A stretch of 64,000 nucleotides of DNA from Symsagittifera roscoffensis. Lineage: Eukaryota > Xenacoelomorpha > Acoela > Convolutidae. The position numbers and the translations under genes are program-made. This document shows, in pieces, positions 29,072-40,972 of this stretch. Position 1 is the stretch's first letter. Each line of letters begins with the position of its first letter. Where the stretch lies: the NCBI RefSeq assembly GCF_963678635.1, contig NC_087062.1:91489845-91553844 (forward strand). The letters are read 5' to 3'. The notes below the pieces were generated by a model that was given only the letters and a program-made list of their open reading frames with translations, had not been told where the DNA came from and made no database searches.

Positions 29072-32000
29072 GTTAGTAATCTTGGTTTATTTGAACGTGT
29101 TTAATATCGATAATTCTCAAATGCGTTCCGTAGGTTTTCACATTAAATCGGATGTTTAGGTTCTCATCAGACGGAAATTGCGTGGATTCGTTCTTGAAGT
29201 CTCTGGGTACTCTTGTAGATGCTGGAAAAGTGCAAAATGCTGAACAAAAGCAAATGAGGGCTAAAGATACGGGTTCAACAAACAGACAGCAATTTTTTTC
29301 GCAAAATGTCAAAAAAGATTCCGATAGTGAAGGTAGTATGGTGACTCAGAATAGCTCGATGTCTCCCATAAGCTCGGTTTCCATGAGCAGAGGCCGAGGA
29401 AAACCTAGAGGTTCTGTAAACAACCGAGGCAATCGAATGATATTAAAAACAGGGCCAAGCCGAGGTAGACCGCCAAAGATCTCTTTACCAACCGGTGCTC
29501 GTGGAAGAAAACGAGCAGTTGTTCCTAGAAAGAGAACGGTAAAACAAGAAGTTGAAAGACATCACAGGACGCCAAATATTGTGCAAGCACCAGTCAATTA
29601 TTCCCCAAATGAAGTGCATGGTTCCCCTATTAGAAATGTTCTGCAATCCCCCGGAAGTAACTCTTTCATGTCTCCTGGTCATCAAATTACTTCAAAAAGT
29701 CCAGTTGTTGCCAAGACTCGTTCGCTGAATGAAAACTACGAACGATCGCCAGCTCATGTTAAAGTTGATCCCCACAATCAAATGATGGTACCTGGTGCAA
29801 CTTTTCCTAGATTTGGTCCGACGGCGCGGTTCCAACAAGGCGGTGGACCACCGACCTTGGTGCAACAGCCGAGAACACCTCCAAACAGAACTCCACCTCA
29901 TGCAACCAATCACATGGTCTCAAATGAACAGCTTCAGCACTGGAAAAGTGTGTTCATGCATAACAGTCGGCCGGAAAGTGAGATGGACCAGGAGCAAATG
30001 CGGATGCAACATATGCAAGCAGCAATTCATGACCAAGTTGTGTACGAGAAGCGTTATCAGGAGTATGCGATGAGAACAAACATGATCCAAGGCCAGCAGC
30101 ATTCGCCCGCTGCGCAGGAACAAATGATCATACGGACTGCTACGGAATACGTTCGTCCGAATTATCAAAGGTCATCATCAGGCGCTAGTAGTGGAATGTT
30201 GAGTCCTGGAATGGCTCTAATGCCTCCTCAGCAGCCTTCTCAAATGTGGCAACCTCGAATGGGACAACCTCATTCCCCCGGCAGGTTCCCATACGACGCT
30301 CCTCATTTCATGCAAGACTTCATACCATACTCACAACCGCAGAATGCAAACATTGAAGATGGTTTTATGATAACAGGTAGTGGATTGTCTCCTCAGCATA
30401 ATTCTCCTGCGCTCCCGTCTGTCTCTAGTTTGTCGAGAGCTGTGCCCTCGGATTTTTCACCGAGGAAAAAACAAGCTATTGAGTATCCCAGTTCTATGCA
30501 ATCTCAAGGTCAAACTAAGAATGAAATGTTAGCTGCCGCGCCTTCATGTGCAATCGTTGAGCTGGGAAATTCTTCTACCGATGTTGACAGTCAGTACCGA
30601 AGGTCAACTTCAGAAGCTTCAGATTCAAATATGCTGTCCAACAATTCTCATCAAATTGAATGGTCGTCGGGATCTATTGATAAGCGTCCTAGAGGGAAAA
30701 CAGCTCAGCCAGAGGTCATCGAACTAGGTGAGTAAGATCAAAGCTGAATATAGTTTATTTATCAAGTCGCGAACGACTGAATAAACTTGAGTGTTTTTGT
30801 CTTATCGAGTTTTATGATAGCTGCCAAGCAATCATTGCTGGTACAGTTGCTCTTTTAAAATATCAAGCAAGAAAAGAGTGTCCGGGGAACAATGGTGCTT
30901 TTTTGAATGAGAGGGGATGTTTCAGACGAATCAAGTCGTCATTGCCCCGCCGATTGGTCGAATGAAGCTGGTCAGCAACGACCGGCGAGTGCCGAGGAAA
31001 CGGCCTTGGCATGTGAACTCATGCGGTTTGTTTCTATCTTTATCATTCTGCATGCGAGTTTATAACTTAACTCTGTTTCTATTGTTGGTTGCGTGAAATC
31101 TGACTTGGTGAGTATAATTGTTCTTTCTGACCACTCTCGAAGAGTAGGTTGGGACTATGGGTTGGGGTCGTTTTTCTAATTTTTTCAGCCAATTTTGAAT
31201 ACCCCGCGAAAGTTTGTAAGGGGTCAAGTGTGGAATCATTTTAAAGTCTAATTAGTCGTGATTGTGAACAGCAATTAGTTTGTCTGCATGAACAACAGCT
31301 GGCTATCCTTGTTTGATACAGGTGACAGAACTTCGAATGGAAATCGAATTTTTAACTGCTCAATGGCTAATGCTTTGCTTACATAATAATCAGATTTTAA
31401 TGCATGGAAATTAAATGAAGCCAAAGAAGTTTGCGACTGTTACATTGTGAATAACAGTTGGCTTGAGATGTTTGTATCAAAACTTGGGTGAGTGACAAGT
31501 AGACAAGTCTGATCTAGACTGAACTTAATAACGAGCTTAACCAGCAAAATGAAGACATTTTTGGCGGTAAAATAAAAATTGCTTCACAAATTGTCCTCAA
31601 ATCGAGTACATTCTATGAGGGAGTACATTCTATGGTTGGTTACATAGAGGATGGGAAGAGAGATTGTACCTTTGATCCAATGTTTCGTACATAATTGGAA
31701 TTACTATCGTATTTTTTGACGTGACCTTCGAGTTTCTAATAAGTAGATATTGGCTTTAAAAAAGCAGGATTTGTTGCAGTAGTTTTTCAATTCAAGGCTT
31801 TCATGAAAATTTGAAATATTTCTTGAGCTTGGGAAAAACTTGTTTTTTTTCCTCATTACAGAAGAGAAATGAATTTGCCATTGTTTACTTCCCACCGCTA
31901 GTAGCTAGCGGTGACAAAACGCTGGTTTTGCTTTTTTCATCCAATTGACGTCAATCTATTCAGTTTCATGTTCCTGGATACACAATCAAGAGATTGTATT

Positions 32001-35000
32001 AAATGCGAGCTCAATTTTGTACAATCCTAAGTCGAACAAATTAGGGCTCATCTTTTTCGCTCAAGGTCATTGGTATGCGACTCATTAACAAGTACAAAAT
32101 TGAGCTCGTATTTAATAGCTGGCGAAATTTTTAGGAGTCGATGAACATAGTTCAGACTCTTATATAGGTCGCGATGATTTTTTTCAGGAAATGTCTTAAA
32201 ATTTGTTCAGGCTAAAATCTACTTTTTCGCGGTTTGATTTCAGATTTCTTTTAAGTTCATTTACTGTTTTTTACACAAGCAAAGCTCGTGTGATAGTATG
32301 AACTCTCTCTTTCTGTCCAAATTAAGTCGCAAATATTATGGTTCTTTTTGAAAGTGTTCTTTTATTGCATAAGACCAATAATCGGCTATTATGTACAGCC
32401 AATGCTAAGGATATTAGCGCAGACTATTATATTACAAATAGCACTTCAGCTTCAAGGTATCATGGATATGTAGCGTAAAAGTAGGGAAGGAGACCTGCAG
32501 CAAAATAAGAGGTTCGAAACTGGTCAAGGTCGGATGTTTTAAATGATCTTTTTCATCTACTAGTTAAATAGCGCCCGCTCTATAAATTGAAGCATGCTAG
32601 TTGGTAAATTTCTTTTTTCAAATTGACTGCTAATGCGTCATAATTGGCTTGCATCATTTGAGAAATGATTTCGACTCAAAGTTTCACTAATTCAGTTTTT
32701 CTCAGTGGTGTTATCGGTCATATTTTTGCTTCTGTATGCAAAGTTCAACTTCACCTCTGTGTAAAAGGAAGGCAAAGTACACTATCAAACAGCGAAAGTT
32801 AAAAGGTTACGCAAAACGTGATCGAAATTTAGTTTCAAAAATGGAACTTATTAATTTTCAGATTTCCCAGCGAAATAAAAAAATTGCCCCATGATCCAGC
32901 GTTATCAAATTGGGTTAATTTTATCGAAAAAGTTCCCGTCATATAATGTTAAATTTCAAAGAGCTTTAAGGGCATCTCTTTTTTGTTTGAAATTCAACAG
33001 TTGAGATTTTTCAAAAGTTATGTCAGTTTTTTTCTGTTTAATTGCCCGTTGACTCTTTTCCATCTGCCTGTTGGCTATGTTTTTGTTTTTAAGAAATAAA
33101 TTGTTTCTGAATTGGGTTGTGCTTTGCCATAATAGTTTTTCAGTTTGTACGCGTTATTGTAAATTTTTGTACTCAAAAAATTCAAATGACATAAGAGTGA
33201 GCGGATCGTCTTAACAATCTTCCCCCTATGGTATCACATGAAGAATCTCCATTTTAAAAAATAAATACAGTACATCAGCACTAGATCTTGTATTGAGAAT
33301 TCGAATTTTGCTGCATTCTGATTGGTCGAAAATTCGACAACTTAATCTACTTAACCATCTCCCCCCTTTCTTGATAGGGGGGGGGGATTGATAAGTAGAT
33401 CCGAGTGAGGTACTATCTATTGCAAATTTCTCTGGAATCAAGTCCCTGTTAAATGAAATTTAAAAAAACTGGAATTCAAAATAGCGTATTCGCAAGTTTT
33501 TCCCAGCTGTTGAGTACGGTTTTGTTTTAGATCCGTAGACTCGGCTCAGGATTTATTTGATGACAGGTTGAAGAGTGGCTCGAATGATTTAATGGTAAGT
33601 AAGTTTCACCTTTGCGATCTTTTTGTTTGCGGATGGCGTAGTAATAAATATTTCAGTTGTTTCAGACTGTAGATAACGTGCGTATCTCTGAAGAATCAAT
33701 CGAAAGGAGTTTGGAGAAAGGAGATAAATCTACTTATTCAACGAAGCAACGGCGACATAACAGGGAAATGGTTGACAGTGGGATCCCTGGAAGCTCTCGT
33801 ATCAAAAGAGACAAGAAAGGCAGAGATGACATGCAACATGATGAATGGTGTGCAGTTTGCGCTGATGGGGGAGAGCTGATTTTGTGTGACACCTGTCCTA
33901 AGATATACCACTTGGAATGTCACGTGCCAGCTTTGACCAGACCTCCTACGTAAGATTTCTTAGCCGATTTTGCCAAAAAATTTAACCACATTGCAATATA
34001 AGCACAAGTAATCTAGATTTAGTATGTTTCATTTAACGGTAATAGTATCAGCAAGTGCCACTCTAGCTTGCGGTATGATAAGTTTTTTTTTTCTGTTAGA
34101 AGAAAGTTTGATTGTGGTTCAGGCCTTTCATTGAGCCATAAACATACATATTTATGCGAAAGGTAAATTGGCAACATATTATTCTCTCCTGATTGGTAAT
34201 GATTTCATCTATTTTACATTGTTTTTCTGTGCTTGGAAAAAGTCACGTCCTCTTGTAACGAGATAGCGCACTGTACCGGACCTAATATAAATCTGCTCGG
34301 TTAATAATCTACGGTTTTCTCAAGGGAAGGGTGGGAGGTTTTAAATTAATGAATTTTTTCAGGTCGACCAATTGATTTTTCGAACTCTCTCAAAACTGTA
34401 TAAATGCTGTATTTTGTCCAGTTTTTGGAGCTGCTGGCAAATATTAGAAAAAAAACTGGTTAACACTTGCTTAGGCTCATAAGTAATTTACGCGGGAGTT
34501 ATGAAATGAAGTCTATTTTTGTGTTCAGTGGTGACTTCAGCTGCACACTGTGTCGTCAGTTCCCCACAGTAATCCGATCCAAGCTGAGTGCGGGCAAGCG
34601 GGCCATGACCAATGACGCCAAGAAGCTGTGTGAGAAGGTGTTGCTGCTTATGTACACTAAGCCAGAGGGAGAGGACTTCCACAAGCCCGTTCCACTTGAG
34701 GTCACTTCATATTAATCACTTTTCATGAACAAATAAAAATTTCACGATTTTTTTGTGTCTTTTTAAAGGTCAATAAGCGACTCTACCAGTTTTCAAACAG
34801 GAGTGTCAATGAAAAGGCCGTCTAGTCCCCTGTGTGCCTGCATACTCCTCTAGTCTCTGTTTACTTCACCCTCTGTGTACAGCCTTCGAGAAAATATGTG
34901 GGGGGGATTTGACCCGTATTTGGGTGTTTTAATCGTTTTCTCAAAAATAAGTTTTTCAAGTCTGAGATTTTGAGTTCAATGAATAGAAGAGGGCTTGTAA

Positions 35001-37326
35001 GAAGCTCCCTTGCATAAACGGCTACGACCAATTTTTTAATACATAAAGTTATGACCCTCGGAATTGTCAAATTTTTGAGTTTCTAACCGTCTTTTGAATC
35101 TTGTCTCAAAAACTAACATCTCAAGTCTGAAATTGTGGGTTTAATTTTGATAACGGGTAACATTAGCTTCTGCATTTTCGGCATTTCACAAATTTTTATT
35201 ACACAAAAAATTATCCCTCTGGCCTTTCACTTTTTATTACATAAAAAGTCAAAATCAGGTATTAAAACATAAAAACTGACTGAACTTAGGTTTTTGTTGT
35301 TTGATATTAAAAATTTGAAGCAAAGTATTTTATTGAAGAAAAAACTGTCTGCTGCTTTATTTTAAAAAGTAATGAATGTAGTGAAGACTCTTATATAGGT
35401 CTTGCTGATTTTTTTCAGGAAAAAGTCTTAAGATATTGATGCACTTAGGTATAATGCACTTTTTGAGCTCAATTGAAATTCATCTGCTGAAAGTGACGTA
35501 ACAAGCACACTCCAAATACCAACGTGGAAATGGCGTAAAAAACGAACGATTTCTAGTTTCGAATGGGGAATTTAATTTTTAGATTTCCAGCGGAATAAAA
35601 ACTTTACCTATTGATCCAGTTTTCTCTTGTTGGGTTCATGTTATCAAAAAATGCCATTCATAAATTGTTCTAGAAATTCAGAGAGCCTCAAGAGCATCTA
35701 TTTTTTTCTTTGAAATTCGAAAGTTGAGATTTTCCAAAAATTCAGTGTTTTTCCATATTTCATTACTCTGTTCCAATCTTCGATTTGCTATGTTTTGTTG
35801 TTCCGACCACGAAAAGTCGAGAAATATTGGTTTGAAATTAAAGCGCTTTTAACGATTTAAGTGAGAAGAGTCACTTTTCGCCGAGAGTGATAATGTGCGG
35901 TCTTTTTTAGCTTGAGTAACTAATTAAAACGATAAAACGTGAACGATTTCTTGTTTCGAAAGTGGAAATTATTCTTAAGATTTCCCAGCTGAATAAAAAC
36001 TTAACCTATTGATCCAGTTTTTTCCAGTTGGGTTCATGTTTTCAAAAAAGCGCCAATCATAAATTGTTCTAGAAATTCAAAGAGCTTAAAGGGCATCTAT
36101 TTTTTCTGTCACGAGATTTTTTCAAGAAAGTCAGTGTTTTTTTTATGCTTACTTTCCGTTCATTACTCTTTCAGTTGATTTTTGCGTGTCAATGCATCTT
36201 TCTAAACTTTTTAATATCGATGAGCATTGTTCATGGTCTTATATAGGTCGTGATGAATTTTTTTCAGGAAAAGTTTTAAAGTGCTCTTCATAGCTAAGGA
36301 AGTGCCTTCATACATTTTTCTGCATTTATGAATGAACTTAGGTGTATATGCATTTTCTGAGTTCAATTCAAATTCTATTGCTAAAAAGTGCGCGAATTGC
36401 GTGCTCAAATTATGAAAGTGTCAAGTCACTAAAAACGTGATCAACTTTTATTTCGAAAGAGTATTTTATATTTCAAATTTCCCAATGGAATAAAAACTTA
36501 AGTTATTGATTCGGTTTTCTCAAATGGAGAAAACTCTAGTATAAAAGTGTCAACCATAAAATCGGCTTGAAATTGAAAGAGCTTTAAGACCATATATTAT
36601 TTTCTTTGAAATTTAAAAAAATTCTGTTTCCTTGCATTCATTGACAAGTTGAAGGTTTGAAGTTCATTTTCTTTCCATTAAAGGTTTGAAATATAAGGTT
36701 TTTACAGTTAAAATGTTCGCTTTTAAAGCAAATAGCAAAAACAAAGTTTCTGCTCTTCCAGGTCATTCAATTAGAGTTTATTCTGATGAAGTCTAAATTG
36801 ACAGTGACCTAAATAAAATGCTCTCACAAGACCTGAGAAATGAGCTTCAACGGTTAGATACGGAGCAGACATGGCTAAATGAATATGATGCAAATGGATA
36901 GTACTCGATTTGTTCAATAATCAAGTATAGAATTTGCCTTGTAATGGCTTGATTTTTTTGTTTTAGTACGAAGAATACTACGAGGCAGTCTCGCATCCAG
37001 TTGATTTCTCTCACGTGCGGAAGAAGCTGGCTCATTCGCCTACTATTTCGCTCCTACGAGGATACACGAGAGTCGGTGCGTTTTTAGAAGACATGCGCAG
37101 AGTGTTCGACAATGCGATTTACTTCAACGGCTCGGAAAGCGAATTGGGAAAAATCGCATGTAACTTTCTTCAGTATTTTAGTAAGAATTCGGTGGAAATT
37201 TTGGGATTTCAAGTCGGACCGTGCAGAACTGCACGTAGACCTGTACGTAGAGCTGCACTTAGAAATGTATCTGATGAGAGTGAGGACGAAAATGATCGAA
37301 ACAACGACGATTCTCCTGAATATTGA
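25585..37326 (+). CDS. TRIM33/TRIM24-like: TIF1-family (TRIM24/TRIM33-like) RING-B-box-PHD-bromodomain protein, 11 exons
   Basis: Exons: 25585-25750, 26011-26237, 26778-26993, 28570-28728, 28800-29071, 29160-30727, 30926-31025, 33531-33594, 33666-33949, 34529-34700, 36967-37326. All have AG/GT borders and matching phases; the total is 3,588 nt (1,195 aa plus stop). Order: RING (about 20-65), two B-boxes (about 90-200), coiled coil (about 205-345), long Gln/Met/Pro/Ser linker with AT-hook-like segments (about 350-980), PHD (about 985-1035), bromodomain (about 1050-1150). TIF1 proteins are nuclear corepressors and E3 ubiquitin/SUMO ligases that read histone H3 tails; length fits the vertebrate members. 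Exons 7 and 8 are small and supported only by splice sites and phase. The start is the first ATG in frame with the RING. TRIM24 versus TRIM33 orthology is not resolved. Confidence 0.88.
26346..26610 (+). repeat. tRNA-derived SINE-like copy in TIF1 intron 2
   Basis: Starts GCGATAAGCAAGGGTGTTGC...GGTACTAG. An A-box-like TGGCGCAGTGGTAA follows at about 26485, then the hairpin block GAAGCGATGCTCCGCTTCGC at about 26575. This order of parts recurs elsewhere in the window. Confidence 0.55.
27230..28480 (+). repeat. Tandem array, period about 142-181 bp, in TIF1 intron 3
   Basis: The block TG(A/C)TGCTCAA...GAGATATGACGT recurs at about 27459, 27627, 27808, 27970, 28135 and 28277, with a weaker copy at about 27290. 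Between blocks a shared AAATTTGAAATTCCCAA...GTTGGGTACTGT stretch recurs. Units are diverged and vary in length, so the array is old. Confidence 0.8.
29160..31025 (+). CDS. TIF1-like linker (exons 6-7)
   Basis: The large 1,568-nt exon 6 encodes a low-complexity linker rich in Ser, Pro, Gln and Met. Basic AT-hook-like segments (GRGKPRG, SRGRPPK, ARGRKR) lie near its start, followed by repeated SP sites that could be phosphorylated. It ends EVIEL at a CTAG|GTGAGT donor. Exon 7 (30926-31025) is open, in phase and flanked by TTTCAG and GTTTGT. No folded domain is seen in either. Confidence 0.8.
31997..32117. repeat. Short hairpin element with 26-bp inverted arms
   Basis: Arms 31997-32022 and 32092-32117 are reverse complements with one mismatch and a 69-bp loop. 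The arms begin TATTAAAT. This could be a miniature inverted-repeat element; no clear target duplication is visible. Confidence 0.6.
32134..33030 (+). repeat. TTATATAGGTC repeat family, copy 1
   Basis: Begins GATGAAC...TTCAGACTCTTATATAGGTCG, then GATGATTTTTTTCAGGAAA, then GTTCAGGCTAAAATCTACTTTTTCGC. The tail block GAGCTTTAAGGGCATCT lies near 32955. Copies in this window share the same order of blocks. Confidence 0.65.
33531..37326 (+). CDS. TIF1-like PHD finger and bromodomain (exons 8-11)
   Basis: PHD of the C4HC3 type: WCAVCADGGELILCDTCPKIYHLECHVP (exon 9) continuing GDFSCTLC (exon 10). The bromodomain starts in exon 10 (KLCEKVLLLMY) and continues in exon 11 with EYYEAVSHPVDF, then VFDNAIYFN, which holds the conserved Asn that contacts acetyl-lysine. 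An acidic tail ends at TGA 37324-37326. This tandem reads the H3 tail in TRIM24/TRIM33. The 5' part of exon 10 is more GC-rich than its neighbours. ATTAAA at 37553-37558 is a possible poly(A) signal. Confidence 0.9.
35378..36640 (+). repeat. TTATATAGGTC repeat family, two to three copies
   Basis: Heads lie at about 35385 (CTTATATAGGTCTTGCTGA) and about 36232 (TCTTATATAGGTCGTGATGA). Tail blocks (GAG..T(A/C)AAGGGCATCTATTTTT or like) lie near 35690, 36075 and 36585, so one copy is headless. All are inside TIF1 intron 10. Confidence 0.65.
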
Positions 37327-37717
37327 TCCATCACTCCAGTGATCGAAAAAACTGTAAAACTTGAACTTGTTTCTGGATATAATTCATCAACAGTTTTATT
37401 GTGATGTGTTTTTTGCCGCTCTGTTTAAACTTCTTCTTGAAATCTGTAACGGTATCAATCTCTATTTTTGTATAGAAAATTCTTTATTGGTTAATATTGG
37501 TAGAATATCTTCCCATGGGTTAACTTATCTGTTAAAGCAGCTTGCTCTCTAAATTAAACGTTATATAAAAAATATAACGAGCGATTTGGATTTGTAAATT
37601 ATATTATCTAATTCTAAAAATATCATTGTACCGTCTGATTTTAATTTTACAAATGTTTGTTGAATATATTCTTAATCCTTATCTTTTCAATTATTAGATA
37701 AAGTATACTCCAAAATA

Positions 37718-38090
37718 AGAGTTGATGAACGTAATTCAGACTTTTATGTAGCTCCGAATATTTTTTTTCAGGAAAAGTCAAAAGTCTAAAAAAAATGGTT
37801 CAGGCTAAAATCTACTTTTTCGCAGTTTGACTTTTGATTTATTTTCAAGTTCAGTTCATTTCCTTTATTAAAAGGAAGGCAAATTACACCAGCGAAAGTG
37901 GAGAGGTCACAAAAAATATGATCGACTTCTAGTTTCGAAAAAGAAATTTGATTCCGTTTTCTCAAATAATTGTATCAAAAAATTGTCAATCATTAATGGT
38001 TCCAGAAATTCAAATTCCAGAGTTTTAAGGCCATGTATTTTTTTCTTTGTAATTCGGATTTTGAAATTTCAAAAAATGTATCCGTATTTT
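37718..38090 (+). repeat. TTATATAGGTC repeat family, copy downstream of TIF1
   Basis: Head GTTGATGAACGTAATTCAGA, then TTCAGGCTAAAATCTACTTT and the tail AGAGTTTTAAGGCCATGTAT. It is immediately followed by an AAT-rich microsatellite at about 38098. Confidence 0.65.
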
Positions 38091-38097
38091 TTCGGCA

Positions 38098-38134
38098 TAA
38101 TAATAATAATAATAATTATAATAATAATAATAGC
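38098..38134. repeat. (AAT)n microsatellite
   Basis: ATAATAATAATAATAATTATAA-type run of about 37 bp. Confidence 0.9.
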
Positions 38135-40640
38135 ATATTAATCGAATGGCATAAAGTTTTTGAAAATTCCATTTATCATAAATTTTCTAAACAGTCAAAT
38201 GATTTTCTTTTTAACTTGAAAATAACATCTTTTTTAACAGTGAAAATGAACTAAATTAATTTTCAATTTGCAAGCAATTTTCAGTTTTTCGGTTTGTATA
38301 AGTTTTCAATTTTACAATCGTGGAAAAACTATTGATATCCCAATAAAGACAGTTCTGGGCAACTTTTTCTTTGAATGGTTGGCCAATCAAATTATTTCGC
38401 ATTCGGTAACCCACTCAAGTGTTTGATCGATTTATGGCATTTTCACAAACCTATATTGTTTTGGGAGTCTTGTTTGGCATGTACGCTGCAACCGTTTGGT
38501 GGAATTTGATGCCTCGCAGTTGTCTCGTAATAGTTCAAGAGACGCTGATTTTTGTGTATCATCATATCAACGATCTTATTGACGAATCTTGAGATTATAA
38601 AACTTTACGCGAGCGTTAAACAGGTAGACAACTGGTTGGTTTGAGTTTATATAATTTGTTCAGTCTGTAGTCAGTTTTTTGAAATTAAAATCAACACCTA
38701 AATCTTTTGATTTTGTCAAAATTATCTCTGAGAGTTGAAAAAAAGATGTGCAAACACTTATGCATACTCGGTTTTTTGCAGCCTCGGCTTATAGTTAAAT
38801 CCGAATATTAATAGGAGATTTTTAATACATAGATCATATCTTTTAATCATGTCTGCGACGTTTCCAGAGTTAACCAGAACACGCTGGTGAGCGAATAAAA
38901 ACTACCCGATGATAGAATATTCGCGATAAATTCTATGGTCTGTGTTTCTTCACTGGGGCACCAACATGATCTGATTACTCAGAAAGGTATCTGGCCGAAA
39001 TCTTATGGTGACATTTTTTTCCAGTTAAGATTACGAATTACACAATTGTAGTAGTCGTCTTAAATCCTGGATCTAAATGCGAGTGAACTTTTGTGATTAT
39101 GAGATAAAGGATCAATTCTGAGAAGTCTTTGTGATTCCTGTAGCTTTATTTTGAAAATAGAGAAATGGGAGTTTTTGATTCTCCTAATACTGCAAAAAAT
39201 ACGTCAACTTGATAAGTTAGAGTTCGGCAAAATCGTAAAACTTTGATCAATTTTCCCATTCAATGAGCGTTTTCAATTGCCGCGCCAGGGAAAAACTTGG
39301 AAAAATGGTTGTGTGAAATGAAATGAATGCGCTATCTTATTTTCCCTAGCTACGAAACAACGCTTTAGCTGCTTTCAGCTGTGCCGAAGAACCAACAACA
39401 TATGCGGATAAAACCCTGTTTCTTTTTAAACCTTTAAATTTGGGTCACGTTATGAATTTGAAAAGTTGCAGATAAGTGTTCCAATTACTTTAGTAACGAA
39501 AATCTAGTTTTTCAATTTCTAAATTTAACACGGGCTTAAAACAAGAAATAAGCTATAAAAAAGGAATTGCTAGTTTCACTTGCAATAGCAAGTGTGTTGC
39601 AATCAGGTACTTATTTTTTAGGTTTTATAAATGTTGTTCACAGGACTCATCTGGGCTCACCTCCTATTCACATCTGTTTGAAATACAGCAATAGAAATTA
39701 TATGGATTAGTCAGCATTTTAAGTATCCGTCTGATTTGATCTCTATGTTGGTTGTAATTTTACCAACTTTATTCCTTAAAGTTTTATTTTTGGTTTTTCT
39801 TTTCTTTTTTTTTCCGCTTAAAAGTTAAGCTTTGTTTTACATCAGCTCAGTGGTCTCATTTCACGTTCTTCCTTGAGAAGATTTTTTGGGTGAAAGTAGG
39901 TGATTTGAGGGAAGGAAGACTTGAAAACGTTTTATTAGTTTTTAAATTTTTTTAATGTTTTTTTTTCGGATAAAAGTCTTTCTGCTCATGTATTTACGAC
40001 TTTGTTTTTGCTTGCGAAGGCTTCTTTCGATGTTAATTTTGTATTGTTTTATCCATTGTAATAGATTTTTTTGCCATTGTTGATTTTATTTTAAAATATT
40101 TCTTCGACCTGGTGGCTTTCTTGTTTTGCATCGCAAGTGGTGCTAAGCTCCACTTCGTCTCGATGTGATTGTTGCTATGAGAAAAAACGCAACATAAAGT
40201 TACGACAGTTATTTTGATAATTTGTCGCTCCTTGGTTGCTACAACGTTAGACTTGAAGACGACGTAAATCTTGATTTAAAAATGGTACTGTTTCCATTAC
40301 AAGATTCAAAAATGAGCGCTTTGTCATTTGAAAATCGTTGTAATTTGCTGTTTCGTTGTAATTTTTCATTTTAAAATCGTTGTAATTTGCTGTTTCGTTG
40401 GAATTTTTTAAATGTTGACAATCTATTCCGGCTTAGCGACGTAATTTCCAGTTATTTTAATGAAACTATTTTTTTGCTCATCTGTGGATTGAAAAAAATG
40501 CTTAACATCTTAATAGAAATTATAATTCAAATTTTTCTTAACAATTTTTTCATCGCCTTGTGTTTTTTCTTCTTTTTTTCGGGCTTATAGATTTCGGCCT
40601 ATATTATATCGGCCTCATATTACGTCCTTCGACGAGCGAA

Positions 40641-40680
40641 GAAAGTGTGTGTGTGTGTGCGTGTGTGTGTGTGTATATAT
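40641..40680. repeat. (TG)n microsatellite
   Basis: GTGTGTGTGTGTGCGTGTGT-type run grading into TATATAT. Confidence 0.9.
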
Positions 40681-40883
40681 TGTGTCTGTGTTTGAGTGCG
40701 AGGGGTGCTTAATAACTTCTTATTAGTCTTACCTTTTTCCAATATTTTTATATTAGTTCATTTTGGGCTTCGGCTTACTTGTCTCATATTGTTTCAATTG
40801 ATGAGCAAATAATGTTTTTTTTGAGAGTTTTGAGGGCAATGGGGACTTTTCATAAGTGTTAAATCTTGTTGTTTCTTTTTTCC

Positions 40884-40972
40884 GGGTTAGAAGGTTTCTG
40901 CCAAGGTATTTGTTACGACTTGGACGGGTTAGACGGTTTCTGCCAAGGTATTTGTTACCGCTTGGATAATTA
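40884..40972. repeat. Tandem duplicate of about 43-48 bp
   Basis: GGTTAGAAGGTTTCTGCCAAGGTATTTGTTAC-like unit occurs twice back to back, the second with GACGG for GAAGG. Confidence 0.8.

Larger units (their letters stand above)
31026..33530 (+). other. TIF1 intron 7
   Basis: 2.5 kb without coding signal. It holds a 26-bp inverted repeat (31997-32022 with 32092-32117), a copy of the 400-bp repeat family starting about 32134, and a G/C-run hairpin at 33345-33400. Confidence 0.6.
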
